From CAZZCP01 sp964653235 (GTDB lineage: Bacteria; Bdellovibrionota; Bdellovibrionia; Bdellovibrionales; UBA840), in contig CAZZCP010000089.1 in the NCBI GenBank assembly GCA_964653235.1, forward strand, positions 1 through 8,606: a stretch of 8,606 nucleotides of DNA. Direction: 5' to 3'. Shown here piece by piece: positions 1-5,353 of this stretch (the first letter of the stretch is position 1; every line of letters begins with the position of its first letter). The position numbers were made by a program, and so were the translations under genes. The notes under the pieces were generated by a model, which was not told where the DNA came from, did no database searches, and was given only the letters and a program-made list of their open reading frames with translations.

Positions 1-134
1 GAGCTGAAATCCATTGAATTGGCAATTCTGCTTAAGTGGATACTTTTGATTCTTTCTTAGATCTCTGGGCTTAGTACATACGCTGAGACTTTCGTCTTGT
101 CACGGATGGCCTTCTTTTGGTGGCAGCATCCTTT

Positions 135-165
135 TCTTAAGCTGCACTCATTGTGCCGCTTAAGA
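135..165. repeat. Imperfect inverted repeat (hairpin), 13-bp arms, 5-nt loop
   Basis: The arm CTTAAGCTGCAC (136-147) pairs with GTGCCGCTTAAG (153-164) across the loop TCATT. There is one internal T/C mismatch (143 against 157) and one more outer T-A pair (135/165). On the plus strand the following bases are AGCTCTTTTAA, so there is only a short T run and terminator function is uncertain. It could be the terminator of a gene lying left of the window, or structure inside a decayed mobile element. Confidence 0.55.
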
Positions 166-216
166 GCTCTTTTAAGGACTTAAATTTCGAATTCTATTTC
201 AATATCACGCATTAGT

Positions 217-265
217 ACTGACATTTTCGAGTGGTAATTAAGGACTGACAGAATCGAGTGGTAAT
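217..265. repeat. Two 22-bp direct repeats, 27-bp period
   Basis: Copy 1 spans 217-238 and copy 2 spans 244-265. Both read ACTGACA, three variable bases, then TCGAGTGGTAAT, so 19 of 22 positions match. The minus strand ends with TGTGTG just outside copy 2 (271-266). Short repeated blocks close to a TGT terminus are typical of IS21-family ends, so this may be the left end of such an element read leftwards. No istA or istB homology is visible next to it: a minus-strand ATG at 212 opens only a 10-codon frame. The repeats themselves are seen directly; the insertion-sequence interpretation is inference. Confidence 0.6.
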
Positions 266-421
266 CACACACGACTCCACTTTTTGGGCATCGAAATATT
301 TATTACGAAATAATAAACAACTGTCGTTATTGTGACTGCATATAAAGCATAAACTATTGAAATCACAATATTATATATGGCCCTCTTATTGCTTATTAAT
401 TAGAAGAACAATTCAATTCTT

Positions 422-428
422 GGGAGGG
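422..428 (+). promoter_or_regulatory. Ribosome binding site that fixes the lipoprotein start
   Basis: GGGAGGG lies 3 nt before the ATG at 432. It supports this start over the upstream in-frame TTG at 357, which has no Shine-Dalgarno match. Starting at 357 would also bury the lipoprotein signal peptide behind 25 extra residues. Confidence 0.75.
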
Positions 429-431
429 AAT

Positions 432-1406
432 ATGAAACTTCGAATCGGTATACTATCCATCTTTATGTTGGTATTGGCAGCCTGCGGTGAAAAACTAGAG
501 AGTAATAGCCTTAGCAGTGAAAGTTTCAACGGGTCTGATGAAACTGAGTTATTTCTAGATTCTGATCAAGCAGTTACCCAAAACTCTTTAAGAGGAATCA
601 CAATTACCAATCCTTCAGAAAACCAGCCACTCAGTTTTAATTCTTCAAGAGGAAGACATATAGCGCGAATTATGGAAGTAAGATTCCAGAAAGCAAGTGA
701 ATTTATAGGTACTGATGCTTTTACAGTTACATATTGGCATTGTGAAAATCCAACATCTTTTTTGCGTTATACTACTAATGGACAATCGGTGCTGACTTCA
801 AGTAGGAGGCCTTCTCTAGATGATCCTTTTTTTAACGAAATACAAGATCATTGCGGATCAAGGCGTGGTCTAATTACTCTCTCTTTTTTCAAAAATAATG
901 AAAGTTTAAATCAACTCGAAGCAAGATTTTTTGACGATTCTAACATCCTCGCTTTTGCCATTGAAAACGTAAGTCTCTTTAAAGCTAACGAAGCAAGAGT
1001 AACGAATTCTGTATTGATTCCCAATATTGAAATCGAAGAGCCTGGCATTATCATAAATACTCAAGATTTGCGTGACCCTACAACCGCAGCTGTTGAGTGC
1101 TCAGGTGATACTAGCAATCGCGATATTAGTATTCGCAATAATGGCCGCGCGCTAACGATATGCGTAACCAACGTAAGACAGCTTAATCTTTTAAGAGGAA
1201 ATATTGTGTCAGGTCGACATGCTTCATGTGATCCCATTTTTAATCTCAATAATGCTGCTGGTTGGGATAGTCATTTTAATGACATTGCTTGGAATGAAGG
1301 ATCTGCCAATTCACTTTTTCCAAGAGGAAGAAGACTATGGTACACGGCATGCTTTGCTAGCCCAGAAATCGGTGGAACTATTAGAAAGTCTTTTCAACTA
1401 CAGTAA
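432..1406 (+). CDS. Putative outer-membrane lipoprotein of unknown function
   Basis: This 324-residue protein starts with a classical lipoprotein signal peptide. Lys2 and Arg4 precede a hydrophobic core, followed by the lipobox LAAC with the lipidated cysteine at 18. The residue after it is Gly, not the Asp inner-membrane retention signal of enterobacteria, so an outer-membrane location is likely if the host follows that rule. A Ser/Asp/Glu-rich flexible linker (about 22-46) leads to a folded part. The mature chain has six further cysteines (104, 141, 223, 244, 266, 307), an even number that would allow three disulfides in the periplasm. It looks like two segments, roughly 52-195 and 203-324, each with three or four of these residues or near-neighbours. 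I do not recognise the family and assign no function. The gene is monocistronic, converges on ruvC, and ends at a strong shared terminator. The lipoprotein call is firm; its role is unknown. Confidence 0.85.
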   Translation: MKLRIGILSIFMLVLAACGEKLESNSLSSESFNGSDETELFLDSDQAVTQNSLRGITITNPSENQPLSFNSSRGRHIARIMEVRFQKASEFIGTDAFTVTYWHCENPTSFLRYTTNGQSVLTSSRRPSLDDPFFNEIQDHCGSRRGLITLSFFKNNESLNQLEARFFDDSNILAFAIENVSLFKANEARVTNSVLIPNIEIEEPGIIINTQDLRDPTTAAVECSGDTSNRDISIRNNGRALTICVTNVRQLNLLRGNIVSGRHASCDPIFNLNNAAGWDSHFNDIAWNEGSANSLFPRGRRLWYTACFASPEIGGTIRKSFQLQ

Positions 1407-1413
1407 AAAAAAT

Positions 1414-1441
1414 AACCGCCGCGCCATTCGGCGCGGTTTCT
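1414..1441. terminator. Bidirectional rho-independent terminator between convergent genes
   Basis: CCGCGCC (1419-1425) and GGCGCGG (1430-1436) form a perfect 7-bp GC stem with the tetraloop ATTC. On the plus strand it is followed by TTTCT and would end the lipoprotein transcript. On the minus strand it is followed, after six bases, by eight consecutive T (complement of 1405-1412), so it should also end the yebC-ruvC transcript. The ruvC stop codon (1442-1440) abuts the stem. Confidence 0.8.
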
Positions 1442-1943
1442 AGTCAAGCTGAGTTGTAAGCTCTGACAGTTTTAACTTCGAAAAATTCTCTAAAAAACAA
1501 GTATAGGCTATCGCCAATGAATCACTGGCATCTTCAGTAAGACCAGTAAAGTCTATTTTCAGCTCATGTTGTAAAACCATTTGTAAATTGAGTTTTGAAC
1601 TTGAACCACTCCCTGTTATGGCTTTTTTGACTGTCTTTGCCGGGTATTGAAACACTCGCATCTTATTCTTTTTGGCTAAGTACAAAAGCATGCCTCGCAC
1701 CTGCCCCAATTTAAAAGCAGATTGAATATTTATGCCCGAAAAGACTTCTTCGATGGCAAAGAGATCTGGCCGATGAGTAAGTATCAACTCTTCAATCTCT
1801 TGCCCTAGTAAGAGCAAACGATCATCAAACTTTTTCTTGCCTGAAAAATGCAGACTTCGACAGTCTAAAACCTCAAGAGGATCGGTCTGCAAAAGACTGA
1901 GACCGCAGTTTAAACTCCCTGGATCGATTCCAAGAATCTTCAA
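1440..1943 (-). CDS. ruvC: Crossover junction endodeoxyribonuclease RuvC
   Basis: RuvC is the dimeric Mg-dependent nuclease that cuts Holliday junctions symmetrically during recombination and repair, normally together with the RuvAB branch-migration motor. The 167-residue length fits the family. The RNase H-like fold is recognisable: strand 1 is KILGIDPGS with catalytic Asp7; FAIEEVF supplies Glu65; FKLGQVRG follows as the conserved helix; GSGSSSK is in the DNA-contacting region; TEDASDSLAIA supplies Asp138 and Asp141. All four acidic catalytic positions are intact. The start is TTG at 1943-1941, overlapping the yebC stop by 4 nt (TTGA), with a weak GGGTG Shine-Dalgarno element 4 nt upstream. 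No in-frame ATG fits, since the nearby ATG is out of frame. Translation is probably coupled to yebC. ruvA and ruvB do not follow; the gene ends at a terminator. Confidence 0.96.
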   Translation of the reverse strand: MKILGIDPGSLNCGLSLLQTDPLEVLDCRSLHFSGKKKFDDRLLLLGQEIEELILTHRPDLFAIEEVFSGINIQSAFKLGQVRGMLLYLAKKNKMRVFQYPAKTVKKAITGSGSSSKLNLQMVLQHELKIDFTGLTEDASDSLAIAYTCFLENFSKLKLSELTTQLD

Positions 1944-2695
1944 GCATCACCCGTAATTCGTTCTAATTCTTCATCAGAAATATCAAAATTTGCCGATACA
2001 TTTTGAACATCATCACAGTCTTCTAAAAGTCCAAAAAGTTTGATCACTCCTTCTGCATCTTCGCCGCTGACAGCAATAGTATTTTCTGGAATCTTGGCCA
2101 TTTCTTGCCGAAGCGATTCGATATTCTTGGCATCAAAACTTTCTTTGACCGAATCAAAGTCTTCTTTTGAAGTATACACCGTCAAAGTTTCGTCTGCCTC
2201 TTCAAAATCTTCAGCACCTGCATCAATCGCAATCTCTTGCAATTCTTCTAAGGAGTTCTTTTTAAGATCAAAAACCAGAACTCCTTTGTCATGAAACATC
2301 CAAGATACGCTACCTTTTTCTCCCATATTGCCATTGCCTTTGTTAAAAGCAAAACGCACTTCATGAAGGGTTCGATTGCGGTTGTCGGTCAAACAATCAC
2401 AAATAAAGGCAACTCCTCCGGGGCCATAACCTTCAAGCTGGAACTCTTCGTAACTCACTCCATCGAGCTCCCCTGTACCTCTTTTGATCGCTCGTGAGAT
2501 ATTGTCCTTCGGCATAGAAACCGCCCTAGCCGATAATATGGCTCGTCTTAATCTTGGATTGGATTCTTCATCTCCTCCTCCCATTTTTGCAGCAACGGTG
2601 ATTTCTTTGGCGATTTTTGTGAAAAGCTTTCCTCTTTTGGCGTCTGCGGCGCCTTTTTTATGGCGAATATTGGCCCATTTACTATGTCCAGCCAT
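1940..2695 (-). CDS. yebC: YebC/PmpR/TACO1-family protein
   Basis: This 251-residue cytoplasmic protein has the hallmark N-terminus AGHSKWANIRHKKGAADAKR (2-21), then LFTKIAKEI, the AKMGGGD loop (37-42) and NPRLRRAI (46-53). The central GYGPGG motif (89-94) and DNRNRT (104-109) are present, as is the C-terminal LLEDCDDVQNV segment (223-233). The length matches the family. YebC proteins were first annotated as transcriptional regulators. More recent work on bacterial YebC proteins and mitochondrial TACO1 points to a ribosome-associated role in translating proline-rich stretches. The start is an ATG preceded by AGAGGAG with 5-nt spacing. It leads a two-gene unit with ruvC, a very common pairing in bacteria, and is transcribed from a promoter that overlaps the start of the divergent TPR gene. 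Family assignment is certain; which of the reported roles applies here is not visible from sequence. Confidence 0.96.
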   Translation of the reverse strand: MAGHSKWANIRHKKGAADAKRGKLFTKIAKEITVAAKMGGGDEESNPRLRRAILSARAVSMPKDNISRAIKRGTGELDGVSYEEFQLEGYGPGGVAFICDCLTDNRNRTLHEVRFAFNKGNGNMGEKGSVSWMFHDKGVLVFDLKKNSLEELQEIAIDAGAEDFEEADETLTVYTSKEDFDSVKESFDAKNIESLRQEMAKIPENTIAVSGEDAEGVIKLFGLLEDCDDVQNVSANFDISDEELERITGDA

Positions 2696-2713
2696 TCTAT
2701 CTCCTCTTTTAAA

Positions 2714-2740
2714 TTGGCATTTGCTTAGTTCTTTTATAGA
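2714..2740 (+). promoter_or_regulatory. Possible promoter for the TPR gene and efp
   Basis: TTGGCA (2714-2719) and TATAGA (2735-2740) could serve as -35 and -10, but the 15-bp spacer is short, and the start site would fall only a few bases before the ATG at 2749. The -10 overlaps the minus-strand -10 of yebC, so the two promoters would compete if both are real. Confidence 0.25.
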
Positions 2741-2762
2741 GTGAAAATATGTCCTATCTCAA
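2733..2762 (-). promoter_or_regulatory. Sigma70-type promoter for yebC-ruvC
   Basis: On the minus strand TTGAGA (2762-2757) and TATAAA (2738-2733) are separated by 18 bp. Each hexamer matches the consensus at 5 of 6 positions. Transcription would begin near 2726, giving a leader of about 30 nt that contains the yebC Shine-Dalgarno site. The -35 element lies inside the first codons of the divergent TPR gene. Confidence 0.55.
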
Positions 2763-3546
2763 CCCCGAATTTGTTGAAAAGTACCAAATTCTTTACGAGA
2801 AAGATCCTAAATCAAAAATTTTTGCACCTCTTGCCGAAGCCTATCGACGTATGGGCATGAAGAAAGAAGCACTTCGACTTGCCAAAGAAGGAATTAAAAA
2901 CCATCCCAACTTTGCAAGTGGCCTTCTCACCTACGCAAAAATTCTTCTTGAAGATGAAAACTATGATGAAGCCCTGCCGCTTTTACAACGAAGTGTTGAA
3001 CTTGCTCCCGAGAATTTTTTAGCACAAAATCTCTTGGCACAAACTTATCTACAATCAAGAAGACCTAAAGAGGCGCTTAAAACCTATAAGATGCTTTTGC
3101 TGCTAAATCCGAATCATGAAGCCGCACAAAGAGCGGTAAAAAGACTCGAGAGTTTAAGCGCTGAAGACTATGACGATGATGTCTTCATCATGGAAAACCT
3201 TGAAGAGCGCTGGAAAAAAGAAAATATCAAAGAAGTAAAAGCTTCTGCTCCCGAAGATAGCCTCTATGCAAAACAGCGAAAACTAGAAAGATTGATATCT
3301 CTTGCTGATGCCTTTATCGTTCGAAACGATCATGAACGCGCCCTCAAAAGCTTAAAGGAGGCTGAAAAATCAGTCGGAAAGCATCCTGAAATCGAAAAAA
3401 GAGTATTGATGCTTCAGCCCGAAGAGATTGAACTTCCACAAGAACAGCAAGTCAGCCGAAAATATACTCTAGCGCAACGTAAAATTGCCAAGCTCGAACT
3501 TTTGTTGCAGCGCATATCTAATCGCAAAGCCAGCTCGGCCATTTGA
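2749..3546 (+). CDS. Cytoplasmic tetratricopeptide-repeat protein
   Basis: This 265-residue protein has no signal peptide or membrane segment. At least three consecutive TPR units of about 34 residues are visible. The first (about 24-55) contains LAEAYRRMGMKKEALRLAKE. The second (about 56-89) contains YAKILLEDENYDEALPLLQR. The third (about 90-123) contains LAQTYLQSRRPKEALKTYKM. Each ends in the typical xxPxN/F-type turn. An acidic linker (138-147) follows, then another helical hairpin (about 178-212) that resembles a degenerate TPR, and a basic helical tail rich in Lys and Arg (237-260). TPR domains act as protein-binding scaffolds; the partner is not deducible. The start ATG has only a weak GAGTGA ribosome site. 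The gene sits 43 nt upstream of efp on the same strand without a terminator between them, so co-transcription is likely. Confidence 0.85.
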   Translation: MSYLNPEFVEKYQILYEKDPKSKIFAPLAEAYRRMGMKKEALRLAKEGIKNHPNFASGLLTYAKILLEDENYDEALPLLQRSVELAPENFLAQNLLAQTYLQSRRPKEALKTYKMLLLLNPNHEAAQRAVKRLESLSAEDYDDDVFIMENLEERWKKENIKEVKASAPEDSLYAKQRKLERLISLADAFIVRNDHERALKSLKEAEKSVGKHPEIEKRVLMLQPEEIELPQEQQVSRKYTLAQRKIAKLELLLQRISNRKASSAI

Positions 3547-3589
3547 TTCCTTCACAACTTATAGCTAATCTCACTGCACTGGAGGTAGA

Positions 3590-4149
3590 ATGTACTCGAC
3601 GAGCGATATACGCAAAGGTCTAAAAATTCTATTAGATAATGTTCCTTATGTAGTGACCGACTTTCAACACGTAAAGCCTGGTAAAGGAAATCAATTTACT
3701 CGAACTAAGATGAGAAATATGCTCACTGGCAGCAATTTAGAAAGGACTTTCAAATCAGGCGAAAAGTTTGAAGTTCCTGATGTTGAACACAAAACCATGA
3801 GTTTTCTCTACAAAGATGACGATGGCTACCATTTTATGGACCAAAGTAGTTATGAACAAATTCAAATTACCCACCAAGATATGGGAGATGAGAAGAATTA
3901 CTTGGTTGAGAGTCTCGAAGTCGAGATCGTTTTCTTTAACAACAAGCCGATAGGCGTAGATCTTCCCAATATTGTAACAATGACTGTTACAGAAACAGAA
4001 CCGGCTATCAAAGGCGATCGGGTNNNNNNNNNNAAGCAGCCACGATGAGTGCTGGTGCAGTTGTGCAGGTGCCTTTGCACATCAATGAAGGAGACACTTT
4101 ACGAATCGATACCCGAACCAATGAATACGTCGATAGAGTAAATAAATAA
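3590..4149 (+). CDS. efp: Elongation factor P (interrupted by assembly gap)
   Basis: EF-P binds ribosomes stalled on consecutive prolines and promotes peptide-bond formation. The N-terminal KOW-like domain starts YSTSDIRKGLKILLDNVPY and carries the tip loop KPGKGNQF. Lys32 there is the residue that is post-translationally modified in Lys-type EF-Ps; the modifying enzyme is not in this window. The central OB domain (about 66-130) and the C-terminal OB domain (about 131 on) follow. Ten Ns (4024-4033) fall after the motif AIKGDR and shift the frame. Downstream, a different frame gives AATMSAGAVVQVPL and ends DTRTNEYVDRVNK at the TAA 4147-4149, the standard EF-P C-terminus. Comparison with E. coli EF-P (KGD, six residues, then KPA) predicts a real gap of 14 nt and a protein of 187 residues. 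The start ATG has a perfect GGAGG at 4-nt spacing. I judge the gene intact in the organism; a literal translation would stop wrongly at 4048. Confidence 0.95.
4024..4033. other. Assembly gap (10 Ns) inside efp
   Basis: Ten Ns interrupt the EF-P coding sequence. The flanking frames differ, so the true gap length cannot be 10. It must be 2 modulo 3, and 14 gives the family-typical spacing between GD and K. Confidence 0.9.
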
Positions 4150-4178
4150 CAAGGCTTTTTACTAGATTTTAAGCCTTG
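4150..4178. repeat. Inverted repeat directly after efp
   Basis: CAAGGCTT (4150-4157) and AAGCCTTG (4171-4178) are perfect 8-bp arms around a 13-nt loop, starting one base after the efp stop codon. No T run follows on the plus strand, so this is at best an atypical terminator or a transcript-end stabiliser. Confidence 0.45.
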
Positions 4179-4201
4179 CGCCTCAAGCCCAGTTGTAGAG
4201 G

Positions 4202-4272
4202 AAAATCTGCAAATTCTCTAATAATTACGAGATAATATCTCTAAAGCATGGATGCGAATGTTTGCAGATTTT
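4202..4272. repeat. 12-bp perfect inverted repeat enclosing a 13-bp palindrome
   Basis: AAAATCTGCAAA (4202-4213) and TTTGCAGATTTT (4261-4272) are exact reverse complements separated by 47 nt. Nearly concentric inside them lies GAGATAATATCTC (4229-4241), a 6-bp inverted repeat around one base. Two direct copies of TCTCTAA (4215-4221 and 4238-4244) flank its GAGA, so GAGA could pair with either side. The structure sits in the leader region of the gene at 4307 and ends 23 nt before that gene's GGGG ribosome site. It may be an operator or a structured leader; function is not established. Confidence 0.5.
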
Positions 4273-4306
4273 ATCTGTGAATAGAGAACTTCTTTGGGGT
4301 TCAAAA

Positions 4307-5353
4307 ATGGAGAGTATTGAAAGACAAATTCAAAAAGCTTTGTCGAATGACACACGTTTAGACCGCTGTGCGGATGAACTAGTAAAAGCATGGCTTCGCG
4401 GTAGTTTAAGTGTTCAAGAACAACAAAGTGTTTGCCGCTTTTTGATTTCATGTGGCTTCTTTAGCACTTTATTTTCAGTAGTATCCAAAAATTTAGAATA
4501 TCAAATTACTCTGCCATGGATGGAGTTGATTCAAGCATTCTATGAATATGAAAAAGAGACTAGAAAAAAACTGGTAGACCGTGATCTTATACAAGAGTTT
4601 TTTACAGGAGCAATAGAGCAAGATAAAATTGAAGATCTAGTAAGATTGGCTCTCTTTGACAAGATTGACTCTCGTTTTTCTAAAATTCGCTCTGAGAGCT
4701 TTCGATTGACTCATACCCAAGCTAGAGGCCAAAAAGAAAAACTTTTGGATCATCTTGAAGTTTTGAAAAACGAAAGACTCATCCAAGAAGAAGAAAAGCT
4801 ATTAAAGAAAATCAAACAAGAATATCCGAAAGACCCCAAAGTACTTTCTGTAGAAAAAGAGTTTTTAAAACGAAAAGCAAAAATTGTTTTTCAAAGACTC
4901 AAAGAAGAACCAAAATACAATTTACTTGAATACAATGATCCTGAAATACAGGCTTTAAAAAGCAAGTTTTTAAAAGAATTTTTAAATCTAGCAAAAACCG
5001 AACCTGCACTCGCATACGACCTATCTATTTCATTGTATATGATGAATATGCCCAAAGAAGCACTAGAAGCATTGGACTTTGCCCCAAATTCTATGAATAA
5101 AGAATGGATGAAGCTATATTACCTGCTTGAAAATGAGAAATATGCCTCTGTTTTAGAACAAATCGATTTTATCTCACGCAATTATCCAAAGACTGCTGAC
5201 AATCACTATGCCTATAGCTTTTATCGAGCAAAAGCACTATGGGGTTTGAATAAAAAAGAAAATGCTATTCAACTTTTAAAAGAAATCATTGATAAACAGC
5301 CCAACTACAAATCAGCCTATTCTTTACTAATGCAATGGGAGAGAGAATATTGA
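4307..5353 (+). CDS. Helical TPR-like protein of unknown function
   Basis: This 348-residue protein is rich in Lys, Glu and Leu and has no signal peptide or transmembrane segment, so it is probably cytoplasmic. It appears almost wholly alpha-helical. Residues 140-200 are a highly charged, coiled-coil-like stretch of Lys and Glu. Residues about 232-346 look like TPR units: LAYDLSISLYMMNMPKEALE (235-254) and YSFYRAKALWGLNKKENAIQ (303-322), followed by a DKQPNYKSAYSLL-type repeat turn (329-341). Three cysteines are near the N-terminus (21, 43, 49). I do not recognise a named family. The ATG at 4307 is preceded by GGGG with 7-nt spacing and is preferred to the TTG at 4262, which lies within an inverted repeat. 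Its stop overlaps the start of the following AsmA-like gene, so the two products are likely made together and may work together. Confidence 0.8.
   Translation: MESIERQIQKALSNDTRLDRCADELVKAWLRGSLSVQEQQSVCRFLISCGFFSTLFSVVSKNLEYQITLPWMELIQAFYEYEKETRKKLVDRDLIQEFFTGAIEQDKIEDLVRLALFDKIDSRFSKIRSESFRLTHTQARGQKEKLLDHLEVLKNERLIQEEEKLLKKIKQEYPKDPKVLSVEKEFLKRKAKIVFQRLKEEPKYNLLEYNDPEIQALKSKFLKEFLNLAKTEPALAYDLSISLYMMNMPKEALEALDFAPNSMNKEWMKLYYLLENEKYASVLEQIDFISRNYPKTADNHYAYSFYRAKALWGLNKKENAIQLLKEIIDKQPNYKSAYSLLMQWEREY
5338..5341 (+). promoter_or_regulatory. Ribosome binding site favouring a TTG start at 5350
   Basis: GGAG (within GGGAGAGAG) is 8 nt upstream of TTG 5350-5352, a normal distance. The alternative ATG at 5335 has no Shine-Dalgarno match and would give a 19-nt overlap with the upstream gene instead of 4 nt. 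Confidence 0.55.

Larger units (their letters stand above)
1..431. other. Leading non-coding region with no supported gene
   Basis: No reading frame of credible length or composition covers this stretch on either strand. Plus frame 1 is open only to a TAG at 58-60, and a minus-strand frame from about 179 to 61 has no usable start codon. The segment holds an imperfect hairpin (135-165) and a 27-bp-period pair of direct repeats (217-265), then very AT-rich DNA from about 295 to 385 that probably includes the promoter of the lipoprotein gene. I could not pick out a confident -35/-10 pair there; TATAAA at 341-346 and TATTAT at 369-374 are -10-like but lack good -35 partners. I see no tRNA or rRNA signature. 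Confidence 0.6.

Noticed and set aside
61..179. Open minus-strand frame of about 40 codons in the leading region
   Set aside because: It is preceded by a stop codon, has no start codon or ribosome site, and its product resembles nothing I recognise. It may be chance or decayed mobile-element DNA.
357..431. 25-codon N-terminal extension of the lipoprotein from TTG 357
   Set aside because: It has no ribosome site and would hide the signal peptide. ATG 432 has GGGAGGG and gives a perfect lipoprotein signal peptide.
1061..1443. Overlapping frames 1061-1249 (-) and 1204-1443 (+) inside the lipoprotein gene
   Set aside because: They are shadows of the lipoprotein reading frame, without ribosome sites, and the second runs into the terminator and ruvC end.
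2040..2744. Plus-strand frames opposite yebC (2040-2294, 2291-2497, 2484-2744)
   Set aside because: They are antisense to the unmistakable yebC gene, and their compositions are typical of reverse-frame shadows.
3898..4080. Minus-strand frame spanning the N gap
   Set aside because: It reads through Ns opposite efp; no independent support.
3590..4149. efp as a true pseudogene
   Set aside because: The only disruption is the N gap; both flanks are fully conserved and rejoin with a family-typical gap length.
4150..4306. tRNA or other known small RNA between efp and the helical gene
   Set aside because: No cloverleaf, T-loop GGTTCRA motif or known RNA signature was found; GGTTCAAAA at 4298-4306 is just the ribosome-site region.
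4218..4451. 77-codon minus-strand frame opposite the start of the helical protein gene
   Set aside because: It overlaps the 4307 gene and the leader structure. No convincing ribosome site or recognisable product.
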